Source: Blepharisma japonicum
Lineage: Eukaryota > Ciliophora > Heterotrichea > Heterotrichida > Blepharismidae
Length of the DNA: 64,000 nt
Direction of reading: 5' to 3'
NCBI GenBank assembly: GCA_949751835.1
Contig: CATKHK010000099.1
Location: 62,001 to 126,000 of the forward strand
Position 1 is the stretch's first letter; every line of letters begins with the position of its first letter. Below the pieces are notes generated by a model, which made no database searches, was not told where the DNA came from, and saw only the letters and a list, made by a program, of their open reading frames with translations. The position numbers were made by a program, and so were the translations under genes. This document shows, one piece after another, positions 40,128-51,373 of the stretch.

Positions 40128-41985
40128 ATGGTCACTGAAAGCAAAAGCAAAATCAACACCTGGAAAGTACCTGCAATTTAGATGATTTTACATATAGAAG
40201 ATGATCCTACGTTAGAAATAGAAACTGCGCTGGATTTACCGAATCAGCGAGTTATAAAATCTGATGTCGAAAGAACTCGAACTGGAATTTTGACTGAAAG
40301 TGAACGAAAAACATTAGAAGTTTTATTAACATTTTACTGTAAAGAACACACAACTTCATACAAACAAGGGATGAATGAGATCATGGCACCTTTTTTATTA
40401 TTGATGCGTGATGGCCTTCCAAAAGAGCATGCTTATTTAATGTTCAAAAAATTTATACACACTTATCTACCTACAATGTTTATAGACAGTGTAAAATTTA
40501 CTTTAGGGATTCAGACCTCTGCAAGCATATTTTTTGGTATTTCGCTTGGTTTTGCGATATCATGAGCCTAGGTTCAGTAGTTTTTTACATATTAATGGGA
40601 TTTCTCCAGAGTTATACTCAACTTCGTGATTTATTACACTTTTTGCTAACAAAGTTAATGATGTAAACTTGATTTATAAGCTGTGAGAAGATTTGGTTAA
40701 AGAAAATGACCCCTTTTATCCAGTCTATATTGGGATTGCAATGCTCTTTCACTTTCAGTTTCAAATTTTAAACAGCCAAGACCAAATGATAACACAAGCG
40801 ATTTGTGAAATTAATTTGGATACTTCCCAAGAAGTTGAAGAAGTGCTACATAAGGCTTCACAAATAAAACAAAATATGCCATATTCAATAAAAAACAGCT
40901 TAAGGAAATATGATATTTTCAATATGGAAACTATCGATTCATTACTAGATGTACTAAGAAAAGAGTCATGCTTATATGTAAGCGCAAAAGAAATTATATT
41001 AAAAGCATATCCAGAAAAATGCATATGTGAAAGAGATGAAAATTTCTGCAAATTCTGCAGAGAAAAAGCGAGAGATCTGCCTATGTTAGTCTTAGACTGT
41101 CGAACAGAAGCTGAGCAGCAAGCTGGAGTTATTCCTAACTCAGCACTATTAAATCCTCAAGCTTATAATGATAGCAATGTTATGCTTGATATCCCAGACT
41201 TGTTTTTATGTATGAGAGGAGTTTTTCACATTTGTCTGCTTGGCTCAAAAGCTTTTAAAGCGTCTAGTTTTGAGTTTAGCTTGCAAAATGAGCATTATAA
41301 TGCAGATATTGTACAAAATATGGTAGAAAATATATTGCAAGCGTTTTTGGTTAAAGGGTTCCCTTATGTCAGTGTAATAGAAGGAGGTTTTGAGCTTTGC
41401 CATGGTCTTACTAAAATGTTTAATTTAAATCTGGATAGCCATGACCCTAATTATTGCTTAGTTTGCAGCCCTGAAGGGCCAAAAATTATGCATAGGGTTA
41501 AAAGTAGATTTAAAAGTTTTACTGGGACTATTGGGAAATTAATAAGGTCCCGCTCTCCAGAGAAAACTAATGAAAAGCCCATAAGTGAAAATAAAACAGA
41601 AAATGAAGAAAAAAATATAAGAATTGACCCAGCTACAGCATTTTATGTAGCCAAAAGATTTTATAAGGACTCACGAAGGGAGTCAGAAGATGAGTATTTT
41701 TTCTGGGTAAAAGATAGATGGCTCTATATAGGCGTTTGTGGATCCCTCGATCTTAAACATTGCTCAAAAATTTCTTATGTTTTTAATATTTTGGATATTG
41801 AAAAAATTACCAGCAAAAAGCGAACCCCAAAATTTCTCACTTTTCACTTTAAAGGCTTCAAAAAGCGATACTCCTTTGTCATGAAAACTGATTTAGAATC
41901 AAAAAAATTCGTCAGTCAAATTACAGCCCAGTATCAATTACTATTCAGAGGCCCAAATATAATCCAGGAAACCCTTAAAGTCTAG
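40128..41985 (+). CDS. TBC1D23: TBC1D23-like protein (TBC + rhodanese + PH-like)
   Basis: 608 residues after removing a 15-nt (40167-40181) and a 16-nt intron (40491-40506) and reading two TGA as Trp (40627, 40684). Without the 16-nt intron the frame breaks; with it the TBC core reads SGFRPLQAYFLVFRLVLRYH. The TBC domain (about 20-215) keeps IKSDVERTR (Arg finger) and YKQGMNEIM (Gln finger). A rhodanese-like domain follows (about 310-430, LVLDCRTEAEQQAGVIPNSA) without its catalytic Cys. A C-terminal PH-like domain has ITSKKRTPKFLTFHF. This order is that of TBC1D23, which links endosome-derived vesicles to trans-Golgi golgins. Exon 1 encodes only 13 residues. TAG stop. Confidence 0.88.
40167..40181 (+). 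other. 15-nt intron (TBC1D23-like gene)
   Basis: Sequence gtacctgcaatttag, phase 0, ending at an in-frame TAG. It links the first 13 codons (ending NTWK) to the TBC frame. Confidence 0.8.
40491..40506 (+). other. 16-nt intron (TBC1D23-like gene)
   Basis: Sequence gtaaaatttactttag. Its removal corrects a +1 frame difference inside the TBC domain and restores a typical LQAYFLVFRLVLRYHEP motif. Confidence 0.9.
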
Positions 41986-42152
41986 TTCATTCTTTAGTGC
42001 TATTATTTAGTAATTCTAAATACCCTTTATATTTCTAATCTACGTATCAATAAAAGTTGATTTTAATTAAACAAGAAAATATTTAATTAAATTAAAATAA
42101 AATTTATGAGTATTTAAAGGGAAAAACGACTACCCTTAAATGGCTAATATTA

Positions 42153-43388
42153 ATGGCAGGCTTCCTAGAAGAAAATCAAGAATCGCTCAAAGAATTAATG
42201 ACACTAAGGGACACTTTGGGTCTGGCCAGTAAAAATCCAAGGATCATAGTAAACGAAATCCAACGAAAAGTCGGCCATGGAAGCTTATCATTTGAAGACT
42301 TCTCAGATCTGCTGTTGGACTTGGACTGCGCAACAGAAGGCACTGAAAAAATGAGAAAAAGAAGAGCCATAAGAAGATTATTTGATCTGATCGATCAAAA
42401 TAAAAATGGGACTCTTGAGGAAGATGAAATAATAAATTCTCTTGTTGTACTTTGTGGTGGCACCCCAGATGAGAAAATTGAAGCAGTTTTTATGCTTTAT
42501 GATACCAATGGTGATGGTTTAATTTCATTTGATGAACTTCTTGCGCATCAGACTGCTGCGTTTAGGATGCTTTTTTCATGCCATCCTGAGCTGGAAGCCC
42601 AATATGGTGAAACTCCAGAATTCATGGCAAGAATAACTGTTGAGCAAATATTTTTAGAAATTGATACTAATAAAGACGGAGTCATTACCCTCCCAGAGAT
42701 GAAAGCATGGTTTAACGGGCAAGAAATCACTGAAAAAATCCAAGAAGACAAATCCTCAAAAATCGAAGCCCTCAAGCAGAGAAAAGATCAAATCCTTAAC
42801 AGGCTTAATCAATTAAAAGCTCAATTAAAATCTCAAGCAAGGATCGACAGCATCCACAACCAAAAGAAAATTACAGGTCTTGGAAAAATCCACGTAAGAG
42901 ATGCTCTGAGGACCTTCAGAGAACAGAATTCCTCAGGATTTTTTTCTCGTCAAGAATTTTCAACCATCTTAAACAATCTCATAACTAAATACGCAGGCGA
43001 CGCATCAATTGATAAAACTGCTCTACATCTATTAATTTCAGACTTGTTCTCACAGTTTGACGATGATGGTAATGGCGTTGTTAGTATGGGCGAGCTATTC
43101 TGTGGATTATCAGTCTTATGTGCAGGAAGCTTAGGTAGCAAGCTTCATGCTGCTGTAGAATGCTTTGACCAGTCAGGTGACGGAGATCTCCAATTCCCAG
43201 AAATCGTGAAATTCATGAAATCAGTCTTCCGTGTACTCATCCCTGAAGATGTCACTGAAATCAAACCTAGCGCCATTGCAACGGCCACAGCCAAAAACCT
43301 GTTCAAGTCCGAAGGCATTGACATCGAAACTGGTGGAGTTTCCTATGAAGTCATCAAAAAATGGGTCAATGAGATAAAAACTAATTAA
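42153..43388 (+). CDS. Multi-EF-hand calcium-binding protein
   Basis: 411 residues, ATG to TAA, uninterrupted. At least five EF-hand loops with good Ca2+ ligands: DQNKNGTLEEDE (about 80), DTNGDGLISFDE (116), DTNKDGVITLPE (170), DDDGNGVVSMGE (303) and DQSGDGDLQFPE (339). The two clusters are separated by a short coiled coil (EALKQRKDQILNRLNQLKAQ). No catalytic domain or acylation signal. A cytosolic or ciliary calcium sensor is likely. An overlapping ATG at 42140 is out of frame. It lies 21 bp upstream of the BK-type channel gene on the same strand. Confidence 0.86.
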   Translation: MAGFLEENQESLKELMTLRDTLGLASKNPRIIVNEIQRKVGHGSLSFEDFSDLLLDLDCATEGTEKMRKRRAIRRLFDLIDQNKNGTLEEDEIINSLVVLCGGTPDEKIEAVFMLYDTNGDGLISFDELLAHQTAAFRMLFSCHPELEAQYGETPEFMARITVEQIFLEIDTNKDGVITLPEMKAWFNGQEITEKIQEDKSSKIEALKQRKDQILNRLNQLKAQLKSQARIDSIHNQKKITGLGKIHVRDALRTFREQNSSGFFSRQEFSTILNNLITKYAGDASIDKTALHLLISDLFSQFDDDGNGVVSMGELFCGLSVLCAGSLGSKLHAAVECFDQSGDGDLQFPEIVKFMKSVFRVLIPEDVTEIKPSAIATATAKNLFKSEGIDIETGGVSYEVIKKWVNEIKTN

Positions 43389-43409
43389 TCTCTCTTAAAT
43401 TTAATTAAA

Positions 43410-46400
43410 ATGAATGAAGAAAATATTATTGAAAAGAGGCTGCAGTTAGTTTTGGATCCTTCTGCTGATAACTATGGGGGCAGGAAACTGGGACATTTAA
43501 TTGATCCTGACACATGTGAAATCGTGAATAATTGTCTGCTTGACCAGGATATTGTAGAGAAATATAGGAATCATATTGAAAAATTGACCGAATCATTGCA
43601 AACTCATGTCCCGCTGACCAAAATGTTAATTAATTATTTTGGGATAGCAGGAGATGCATTTGAGTTTGTAATTACAGTAGGTGCATGCATTTTGTATGTA
43701 ATGTCCACTTATATGAGTGATGATTATCCGGATGAATTTGAAGTTATTGATCTGGTCGTTGCGTCAATTTTTCTTTTTGATTGGGCTTTTCATATGTGGG
43801 CAGCTTCTTCTAGATTGGAGTTTATTTTCAGCAAAATGACTGTAATAGATATGCTGACTATTATACCAGTCTATGTTGATGCATTTGGGTCGCAGTCATT
43901 TGGGACAAGAAGTTTAAGCTTTTTCAGAGCACTTAGAATTTTTAGGGCTTTGAGAATTTTAAGGATTTTTAAAACAATTGAAGCTGCCAAAGCAGAAGAT
44001 GATGAAAGCGGAAGATTAAAATACACTGTAGATACCTCAGGGATTTCTAAGCAGCTTGGAGTTACAGCACTTACTATATTTTCTGTTTTATTTATAGGTG
44101 CAGGTATTGCTAGCTCTCTTAATGACATACAGCCTGGCTCTTTTAATTGTGTAGGCACTTTCGATTTTTTATCAGCAATTTACTATTTAATAGTAACTTC
44201 CGTCACAATTGGATATGGAGATATTTACCCATTAAAAGCGGCATCTCGTATGGTTGTTGTTTGCTTCGTCCTTATCATGGTTTTTATAGTAACAAACCAA
44301 ATTTCAAAGTTTGGGCAACTTATGGAAAGTTACTCTAAATATGATACAAAATATAACACAAGTAATCATATAGTAATTATGGGAAATTACCGATTTAAGG
44401 TGCTTCACAGGTTTTTAACTCAATATTACCATACTGATCATGGAAATGTCAAAACAAAATGCATCGTCATTGGTGAAGAATACCCAACACAAGAAATGCT
44501 TGGTATTATTAATGATCCAAGATATGAAGGGAAGGTTCAATATTTAGAAGGAAAGTCATCAAATTCATCTACATTAAAAAAAGCAAATATTTTTATAGCA
44601 GAAAGTGTTTTTATACTAACAGACCAGCTTAATGATAATTTATTATCCCAAGATACGTATGTTACACTATTAGCCAAAATGATCCAAGCAAGAGCTCCCT
44701 TTGTAAGAGTCTATATACAATTAACCAGAGCTATGAACTCTGAAAAAAAGGAAGAAGAATACGGTCCTGGAAGCTTAGCAATCTCTACACAATCAGTCAA
44801 AATGGGGATTTTAGGATCTTCTATACATAATCCAGGATTTTGTACCATTATGGGAGGGCTTTATATTACAGTAAACGACTCAGTAGGCGAGGGACATGAT
44901 GCTGAATGACTACTAAAATTTGTCAGAGGGCTAGCCCAAGAGTTTTACTGTGTGCCAATATCAAGCTATTTTGCAGGCATGCTTTTTGACCAGGCTGTAT
45001 ATGTAATTTATACCATGTGCAACGGAATTTTGGCACTCGGAGTTAAGCTGGGAAACTCAAAAATGGAAAAGCATGATGTCCTGCTAAACCCTTCAAAATA
45101 CGTTTTAAAAAATGGGGATTATTTATTATTAATTTGTGATGACCAAGAAAGTGCTGATTTAATATCAAATTATGATGCAGGAGAGACCCATTCTCGAGGG
45201 ATTATTTCAGAAAAAAGACAAGAAGCCATCATTCAGATGTTTGAAAAAGAAAAAATCAAGCAAAATGACTACAAGTGTGATGTGACCAGCAATATAATTG
45301 ACCTTATAAACGAAGATTTAAGTGGAAAAATAAAAAATCATGTACTTGTTTTTGGGAGTTTAGAAGAGTTTGAGCTGCTTTTAAACACCATAAGGGTGTA
45401 TTCTCAGCAGCCTGTCTGCTTTTTTAGTGACCAAGATCCAGATGCTAGGTGGGAAAAAATTTCAAAAAAAGGGAATGTTTTTTATTTGCAAGGAAGTATG
45501 CTTAATTTTCAAGACCTTTATTATTCTGGAATTGCTGACTGTTATTGTGCATTAATTCTGTCATCAAGTAGCCAAAATAGCCAGTCACCAGATTCTGATG
45601 TAGTGCTGCTGAGCAGAATTATAGAAATGTCATTTCCCAAAGTAAAGTATATAGTCGAGCTTATGGACGAATCTTATATGAGATTTATGGGAAGCCGCCC
45701 ACATGGGGATTATATAAATTTGCCATATCATTTTTGGCCGAAGTATATTTCTGGAAAAGTATATTTTACTTCGTATTTAGAAACATTGATCTGCCAGACT
45801 TACTATAATCCTGATTTAATTGATATTCTTATGAAAATGATGGGTGTCACAAAGCCACAGCCAGAGTCTAAAAAATATCAAGAAAACTCTATAATCAAAA
45901 CAATTAAGCTTACTGCTGATTATTTTACAAATGGTGAATCCTGCCTATATCAAGATTTATTTATTGATTTTGTACATTTAACCCCTCCAGTAATTCCTTT
46001 AGGGATTTTTTCAAGGCGATATATACGTTCAGGTACTGAATCAGATGAGGATCTTAAAAAAATGACAACAGTTGACCATGAAATTGTCATTACAAACCCT
46101 GAACCTTCTATGACAGTTTATAAAGGAGATAAAATAATCGTTATTGGAGAAGTCCATGAACAAACTAAAGAAATAAATTATTACCCAGAATTAGATGAGC
46201 TAATGAGCCAAAAAGAAGAGAATTCCTTATCAAGAAAAAATAGCACTAAAGACCAGCTTGAAGATATTGAGTAATTTTTATTTAGTGAAGAAGAAAAAGA
46301 GGAGGAAGATGCTATTAATGAAATGATTCAGATTTTAGGGAAAAGACTGGAGGCCACTCCAAAACTGCAGAGAAAAATCGAAGCGAAGACAAGAATGATT

Positions 46401-46472
46401 CAAGACTTGCATAAGGAAACAGAAAACTTGAAAGAAGAATTATTAGGGCGATATAATATGAAAAACTCTTAA
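43410..46472 (+). CDS. BK (Slo1)-type potassium channel
   Basis: 1015 residues, with TGA at Trp500 (44907-44909) and a 15-nt intron at 46271-46285 near the 3' end. Voltage-sensor-like helices precede an Arg-rich S4 (FFRALRIFRALRILRIFK, about 173-190). The pore has TSVTIGYGDIYPLK with selectivity filter GYGD at 268-271. Two RCK-type Rossmann regions follow, starting near HIVIMGNYRFKVLHRF and HVLVFGSLEEFELLL. Slo channels are opened by voltage and cytosolic Ca2+. No N-terminal S0 helix is obvious. After the intron an acidic tail (DEEEKEEED) and short coiled coil end in TAA. EF-hand genes nearby may be coincidence. Confidence 0.9.
46271..46285 (+). other. 15-nt intron (BK-type channel gene)
   Basis: Sequence gtaatttttatttag. 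It contains the only in-frame TAA before a further 62 open codons that form a coiled-coil tail. Confidence 0.85.
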
Positions 46473-46837
46473 TATTTTTATAATAAACCAAATTCCTATA
46501 ATTCTTTCTCCAAATATCCTAGTTTTCTTGTCAGATCTTATCAGACATTTAGGAAACTAAAATTCATAATTATTTCCACATAATAATAAATTAATTTAAC
46601 TGCTTTTAATTTTGTTTTCTTTATGGATATTACAGTAATTATAATGGCTGGCAATTTTACCGCTTTCTGCTTGACTATTATTTATAATGGAAAATCAGCC
46701 TCTTCTTTATAAATATAAACGCACTTTACAAATTTAATAAAATTATTAACATTTTCTCATATTTATCCTATAAAATTAATTTTTCCCTAAATTCGAACAC
46801 AACCTTAAGCTGCAGCCATATTAAATCTAATAAAAAA
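46473..46837. other. Intergenic, AT-rich
   Basis: About 365 bp between two plus-strand genes; no feature. Confidence 0.4.
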
Positions 46838-48427
46838 ATGTTATCGTTGAATGTATTTCAAGTTATTTGTGAATTCTTAACCTACAAGGAGCTCGCTATG
46901 CTTGCTCAAACATGCAAAAAATACCGAAAAATAGCTGATTCTGACAAATTATGGAAAAATGAAGCTGTGAGACTTTTTTTAAGTGAGCTCGATTTATATC
47001 AGATTTATGATGAGTTTATTATATATCCAAAACTAGCCAAACACGATAATGAATTCTCAGGCTCACAGTGGAAAATTTTAGTAAAAAATCAATTTGAAAT
47101 TAAATATAGCTGGAAACAGCTTGAAGGGCAAATTTTGAGCAAAAACGATATAGATGAACTTTACTGAAACTTATCAGAAGAGCTCAAAAATCCAACACCT
47201 CCAATTCCAAGCTTAAAAGCTGAATATTTCCCTTCAAACTATCAAGATCTCCTTGGAAATTCTCTATTTTTCGATCCTAATGAAAAAAGCTCCAATCAAG
47301 GGATTCTTCAAATTTTCAATTCAAATTTCCAAGGGTTCTGTGCTGAATTTACCTCAAAATCCCATATCAGTATGCTAATTAATGCAGTCTATAGCACCTG
47401 GAGCCCTGATATGGAGCTAGAAAGCTACCCTTGGATTATGAAATTTTATTCATTACTTTATCAGATGATATCAATAAATTGCAAATTTTCCTATAACAAA
47501 ATCATTTGCTACTCTGGAGAAAATCTTTTAGATGAATATATGCTGAGATGGTCAGCATTTTCTGTGTCCATGCAGAATTTATCTGAGTTTCTCAGACCTT
47601 TTACTGACATGATCAATTACATCAGAAATGAAAAAATTAAGGCGAATTTAAAACCAAAGGAATTTAAACTGCATATTTTGATGAACAAAATATGGAAAGA
47701 AGAAGTTTTTGAAAAAATTCAAGCAGAATTAAGTGAAAATATCATGAAATTGTGGAGAAAAATCAGAAGCTCTGACAGTGATTCTGGATTAAATCTGCTG
47801 ATAAAAAGTATGGACTGCATCATAGATCATAGCATGGATGAGAGAAATTTGCTTTTTAAAAACCACACACATCTGTTTAAAGCAAAGCCATATAAATTTA
47901 TCCATAATCAAGCTATAGAAGAAACTAAAAAATACTATGAAAGCTTGAATTTTTCAAACGAAAGTTTAAGAACAATTATCGATAGAGATATTAGGATCGT
48001 AAAATTAGCTTTCCTTCCTATTACACAAAAAGCTATTGAAGAGCTAGCTTATAGCAAAATCCAGCAAAGCATAGCTTCTCAAATAAGCAAAGAATTCTCT
48101 CGGTTTTCAATAGCGAAAATATACTCATGCAATGAACAAATTCTTAACGAATATGTATATAGTCCAATTGGCTTGTTCCTATTTCATCAAGAAAAATCAG
48201 TCTCCAAAGTCAGGTCTTTTATTTCTTATGGATTATCGAAGGAGTCTTATCTTAATTTGTTCAGAATTTATAATGATGGCTTTGGAAAAATTTCGATGAT
48301 ATATGAAAATCAAGACCAAGAAATAGAACTTAAGGCTAAAAAGTGTGGGTTTTCATCTGAGGGCTCCAGATGTAGTCCTACTATTGAATTAGAGAATTGA
48401 ATTTTAGAAAATATCGCCATAATATAG
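46838..48427 (+). CDS. F-box protein
   Basis: 529 residues. Two TGA are read as Trp: 47165-47167, which joins the two open stretches, and 48398-48400, which extends the protein six codons to a TAG at 48425-48427. An N-terminal F-box (residues about 2-45) reads LNVFQVICEFLTYKELAMLA then CKKYRKIADSDKLWKNEAVR. It should bind SKP1 in an SCF ubiquitin ligase. The large C-terminal part is globular and helical without a known substrate-binding repeat. Substrate unknown. Confidence 0.82.
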
Positions 48428-48720
48428 GTTATATTAGATCGCGTTTTCTATTCATAATTAAATAAATTTTTTATTTAAATCTTTCTATAAAAGCCCTTTT
48501 ATATTAAGGAATTTTATTATAAAAGCTATAATTTTAAGCAAAGATTGATATCTATCAAGGAGTTTTTACTTTTCTTTATTTAAATGTATAAAATTTCATT
48601 ATGATTTTCTTTAATAGGCTAAAAAAACTAAACTGATTCTATGTGCTTTATTTTATTTTTAGAACTTAGCAGAGTTATTTTATCAAAACTATCCTTTTTT
48701 AAGCTCCATCTAATATAAAA
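48428..48720. other. Intergenic, AT-rich
   Basis: Just under 300 bp; no feature seen. Confidence 0.4.
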
Positions 48721-49257
48721 ATGAAAGGCAACGTTATCATCGAAAATTTATCAGGATGGAGAGATTGGCAGAGCAGCATGAATAAGCACAAAACGCATGT
48801 AAAACAAATACTAAGCTCATCGTCAAGAATTGACAATGGAAAACCTAAAGGTTTTCCAATGCATTCACAAATGGCATCAACAAGAGAGTTTTATGCTCAT
48901 GGTAATGATAATTCAGAGCGAAAAAATGAAATTCAAAAATCCAATGAGAGATTTTTAGAAAGGCTTCTTGACGTGACATCTTCTGTGCAAGTTTCTCAGT
49001 CTGATGAAAAAAACATCAAAAAATATAAAGAAAGATGCAAAAAAGAAGTCGATAAGAAAAGGGAAAAAGATAATTTAGAAATTTATAAAAGGATTAGCCA
49101 TGCTTCGAGCTCTTTGAATTTTACGAAATTTGAGAAAGATTTTAATAAAAGCAAGGAATATTCAAAATTAAGGACGAGAAAAAATTTCTCGAAATTTCCG
49201 GCTTTAGGGAAGAATGGTGGGAGTAATTCAAGCAAAGAACTAATAAGTAATTTATAA
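48721..49257 (+). CDS. Small basic protein, possibly CFAP97-like
   Basis: 178 residues, ATG to TAA. Lys/Ser-rich. The segment NERFLERLLDVTSSVQV followed 35 residues later by KREKDNLEIYKRISHASSSL resembles the KIAA1430/CFAP97 (hemingway) motif of ciliary proteins, in which a (N)xxLLxRLxxI helix precedes a basic ExxRxxxENLxxxxRI helix and a conserved S(S/P) pair. The match is by pattern only. Otherwise unassigned. Confidence 0.55.
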   Translation: MKGNVIIENLSGWRDWQSSMNKHKTHVKQILSSSSRIDNGKPKGFPMHSQMASTREFYAHGNDNSERKNEIQKSNERFLERLLDVTSSVQVSQSDEKNIKKYKERCKKEVDKKREKDNLEIYKRISHASSSLNFTKFEKDFNKSKEYSKLRTRKNFSKFPALGKNGGSNSSKELISNL

Positions 49258-49718
49258 GAGTATAAATAAGAAAATTGTAATAAAGAATTGACTTGAAAAT
49301 CTTTAGGGATCACATAACTTACTGTTAAACTTATTAAATTGCCATTTAAAAAAAAATAGCAAAATATGATTTGTATTAATATTTTATTAGCAATCGAGAA
49401 TACAAAAATAGAGATTTTAGATGAATTTATTATAAAAATCAAAAAAACAATTTTTCATTCCATTTTAAAAATAATTTGCTAATAAAAGCAAATTTACCTC
49501 TCGAAAATTAATTAATAAAATACTGCCATAGGTTTTAGGTATTTTATTATCCAATATATATTATTCAAATCAATCGAAAAATCAAAATATTATCGCTTCA
49601 TCAAGCAATCAATCTCGCTTAATTTTTCTGAGATTCTTTTAAATACTTATTCAATATTTTATAATAGAAAAATGATTCCATTACCAGTTCTATCCTTACT
49701 AATTCCATAATCAAAATA
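49258..49718. other. Intergenic, AT-rich
   Basis: About 460 bp. Minus-strand open frames crossing it are hydrophobic and low-complexity shadows. No gene supported. Confidence 0.4.
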
Positions 49719-51272
49719 ATGGTGGACTTACTTTTATTCGAAATCTTTCTTTGCCTGCTTTTTGTCTCAGTTTTCCTGATCCTAGGTACATATCTTCCAA
49801 AATGGGGTGTAATCATTATTTAGTTTTGGTTTATCCATGAGTCTGGCATCGTTATCATAATAGGTATCGCTATTGGAGCAATTATGGGAGCAGTAAATTT
49901 TATATAGGCATGAACAAGTCCATCAGAATTCGACGAAGGAATTTTCTTTAATTTCATGCTTCCTTTCTTGATTTTGAACGCAGGCTACAATTTGAAGCGT
50001 AAAAGATTTTTCAAAAATATTGGCCCGATTTTCCTTTTTGGAATTGGTGGAACATTAACAGCTTTTATTGTCATTGGACTTGAAGCTTATCTTTTCAGTG
50101 AGATGGGTCTTATTATTAAGGATGGAAAAACTTATCATATACCTCTACAAGATGGGTTATTGATAGGTGCTGTCTTGTCTTCCACAGATATTGTTTGTAC
50201 TCTAGCTATGGTAAAAGAAGACAAAACACCTAAATTATTTAGCATTTTATTAGGAGAATCTGTGAGTAATGATGCTATTGGGATTTTATTAGTGCAAACA
50301 CTAAGTAGCATGGATTTAAGCAATATTGGCGCTGCAGAATTTGGTATATTTATTGGGAAATTTTTATATAATTGCTTCACAAGCACCATATGTGGGTCAA
50401 TATTCGGAGTTGTCACAACATATATGACAAGGCGCTTCAAATCCCTAAGAGACGACCCTAGTAAAATGATCGGACTATTTTTATATATTTCATGGATCGG
50501 CTATACAGTCGCTGAACTACTCGGAATTTCAGGAGTTATTTGTATTTTGGTCGCTTCAATTATTTCAGGACATTATTCCTTCTATAACATGACTCCAAGC
50601 TCCAGAATTGCTTGCACTGAATTCATGCATTTCATAGGAGACGCCGCAGAAGCTTTAATTTTCGCTTATTTAGGTTTGACAACCTTAAGCTACGATGTCT
50701 TCAGTGTATCATGGGTTTATTTGTTTTTTATGATTATTGGTGTGCTGATTGCAAGATTCTGCGGGACATTTGGGCTAAGCTTCCTTGCAAGGTTCATATC
50801 AAGAGGCAAACATAAACTAACTATTAAACAGTTAGCAGTCTGTTGGATGGGTGGAATTATCAGAGGTGCAGTCAGTTTTGCCCTTGTCCTGACTTTGGAT
50901 GGTGAAAATGAAAAAATCATGAAAATGACTGTTTTAGCTTTGGTTATTGTAACTACATTGGTATTTGGGGTTGTTTTACCGTTGTGGGTATGGTGGGTTG
51001 ATCCAAAAGAAGAAGACGTTGTGACTGTAGACGCACAGCAAGTCCTTGGAGACTTGGCAGTTGGGCATAACAGAATTGTGATCACTAAAGCGGACTCTGA
51101 AGAAAGAGGATGGTTTCATAGAACTTGGAGGAATTTTGATAATAAATATATCAAGCCATTTTTGATAGACCCAGTTGCATTAGAAGAAGCAAGAAAAATT
51201 AAAGCAACAATTAAGTCATTAGGAAGGTCATCAGTGGGATCTGGTGGAGAAGTACATGAAGAACATCATTAG
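49719..51272 (+). CDS. Na+/H+ exchanger (NHE/NHX, SLC9 family)
   Basis: 507 residues after removing two 15-nt introns (49809-49823 and 49893-49907); one TGA is Trp (GAAWTSPSEFDEG). About 11-12 membrane helices span residues 5-430. Family motifs: FFNFMLPFLILNAGY (the inhibitor-site motif of SLC9), SSTDIVCTLA, ESVSNDAIGILL (the ND ion-binding pair) and MGGIIRGAVSFALVL. It resembles the organellar NHE6/7/9 and plant NHX group more than bacterial NhaA. It would exchange cytosolic cation for lumenal or external protons. The C-terminal tail is short, ending with several His. TAG stop. Confidence 0.9.
49809..49823 (+). other. 15-nt intron (Na+/H+ exchanger)
   Basis: Sequence gtaatcattatttag, phase 0, removing an in-frame TAG within the first membrane-segment region. 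Confidence 0.88.
49893..49907 (+). other. 15-nt intron (Na+/H+ exchanger)
   Basis: Sequence gtaaattttatatag, phase 0, removing an in-frame TAG just before AWTSPSEFDEGIFF. Confidence 0.88.
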
Positions 51273-51373
51273 ATAGAATTTAAATAGAAATTATAGGAAT
51301 TTATATGAATTTATATGAAAAATTAAAAAAAAATAATTTCCTGGTTTCTTGATATAATTTTAATACAAAAATA

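Noticed and set aside
49619-49816. Minus-strand frame over the Na+/H+ exchanger start
   Set aside because: It overlaps the first exon of the exchanger and has no homology.
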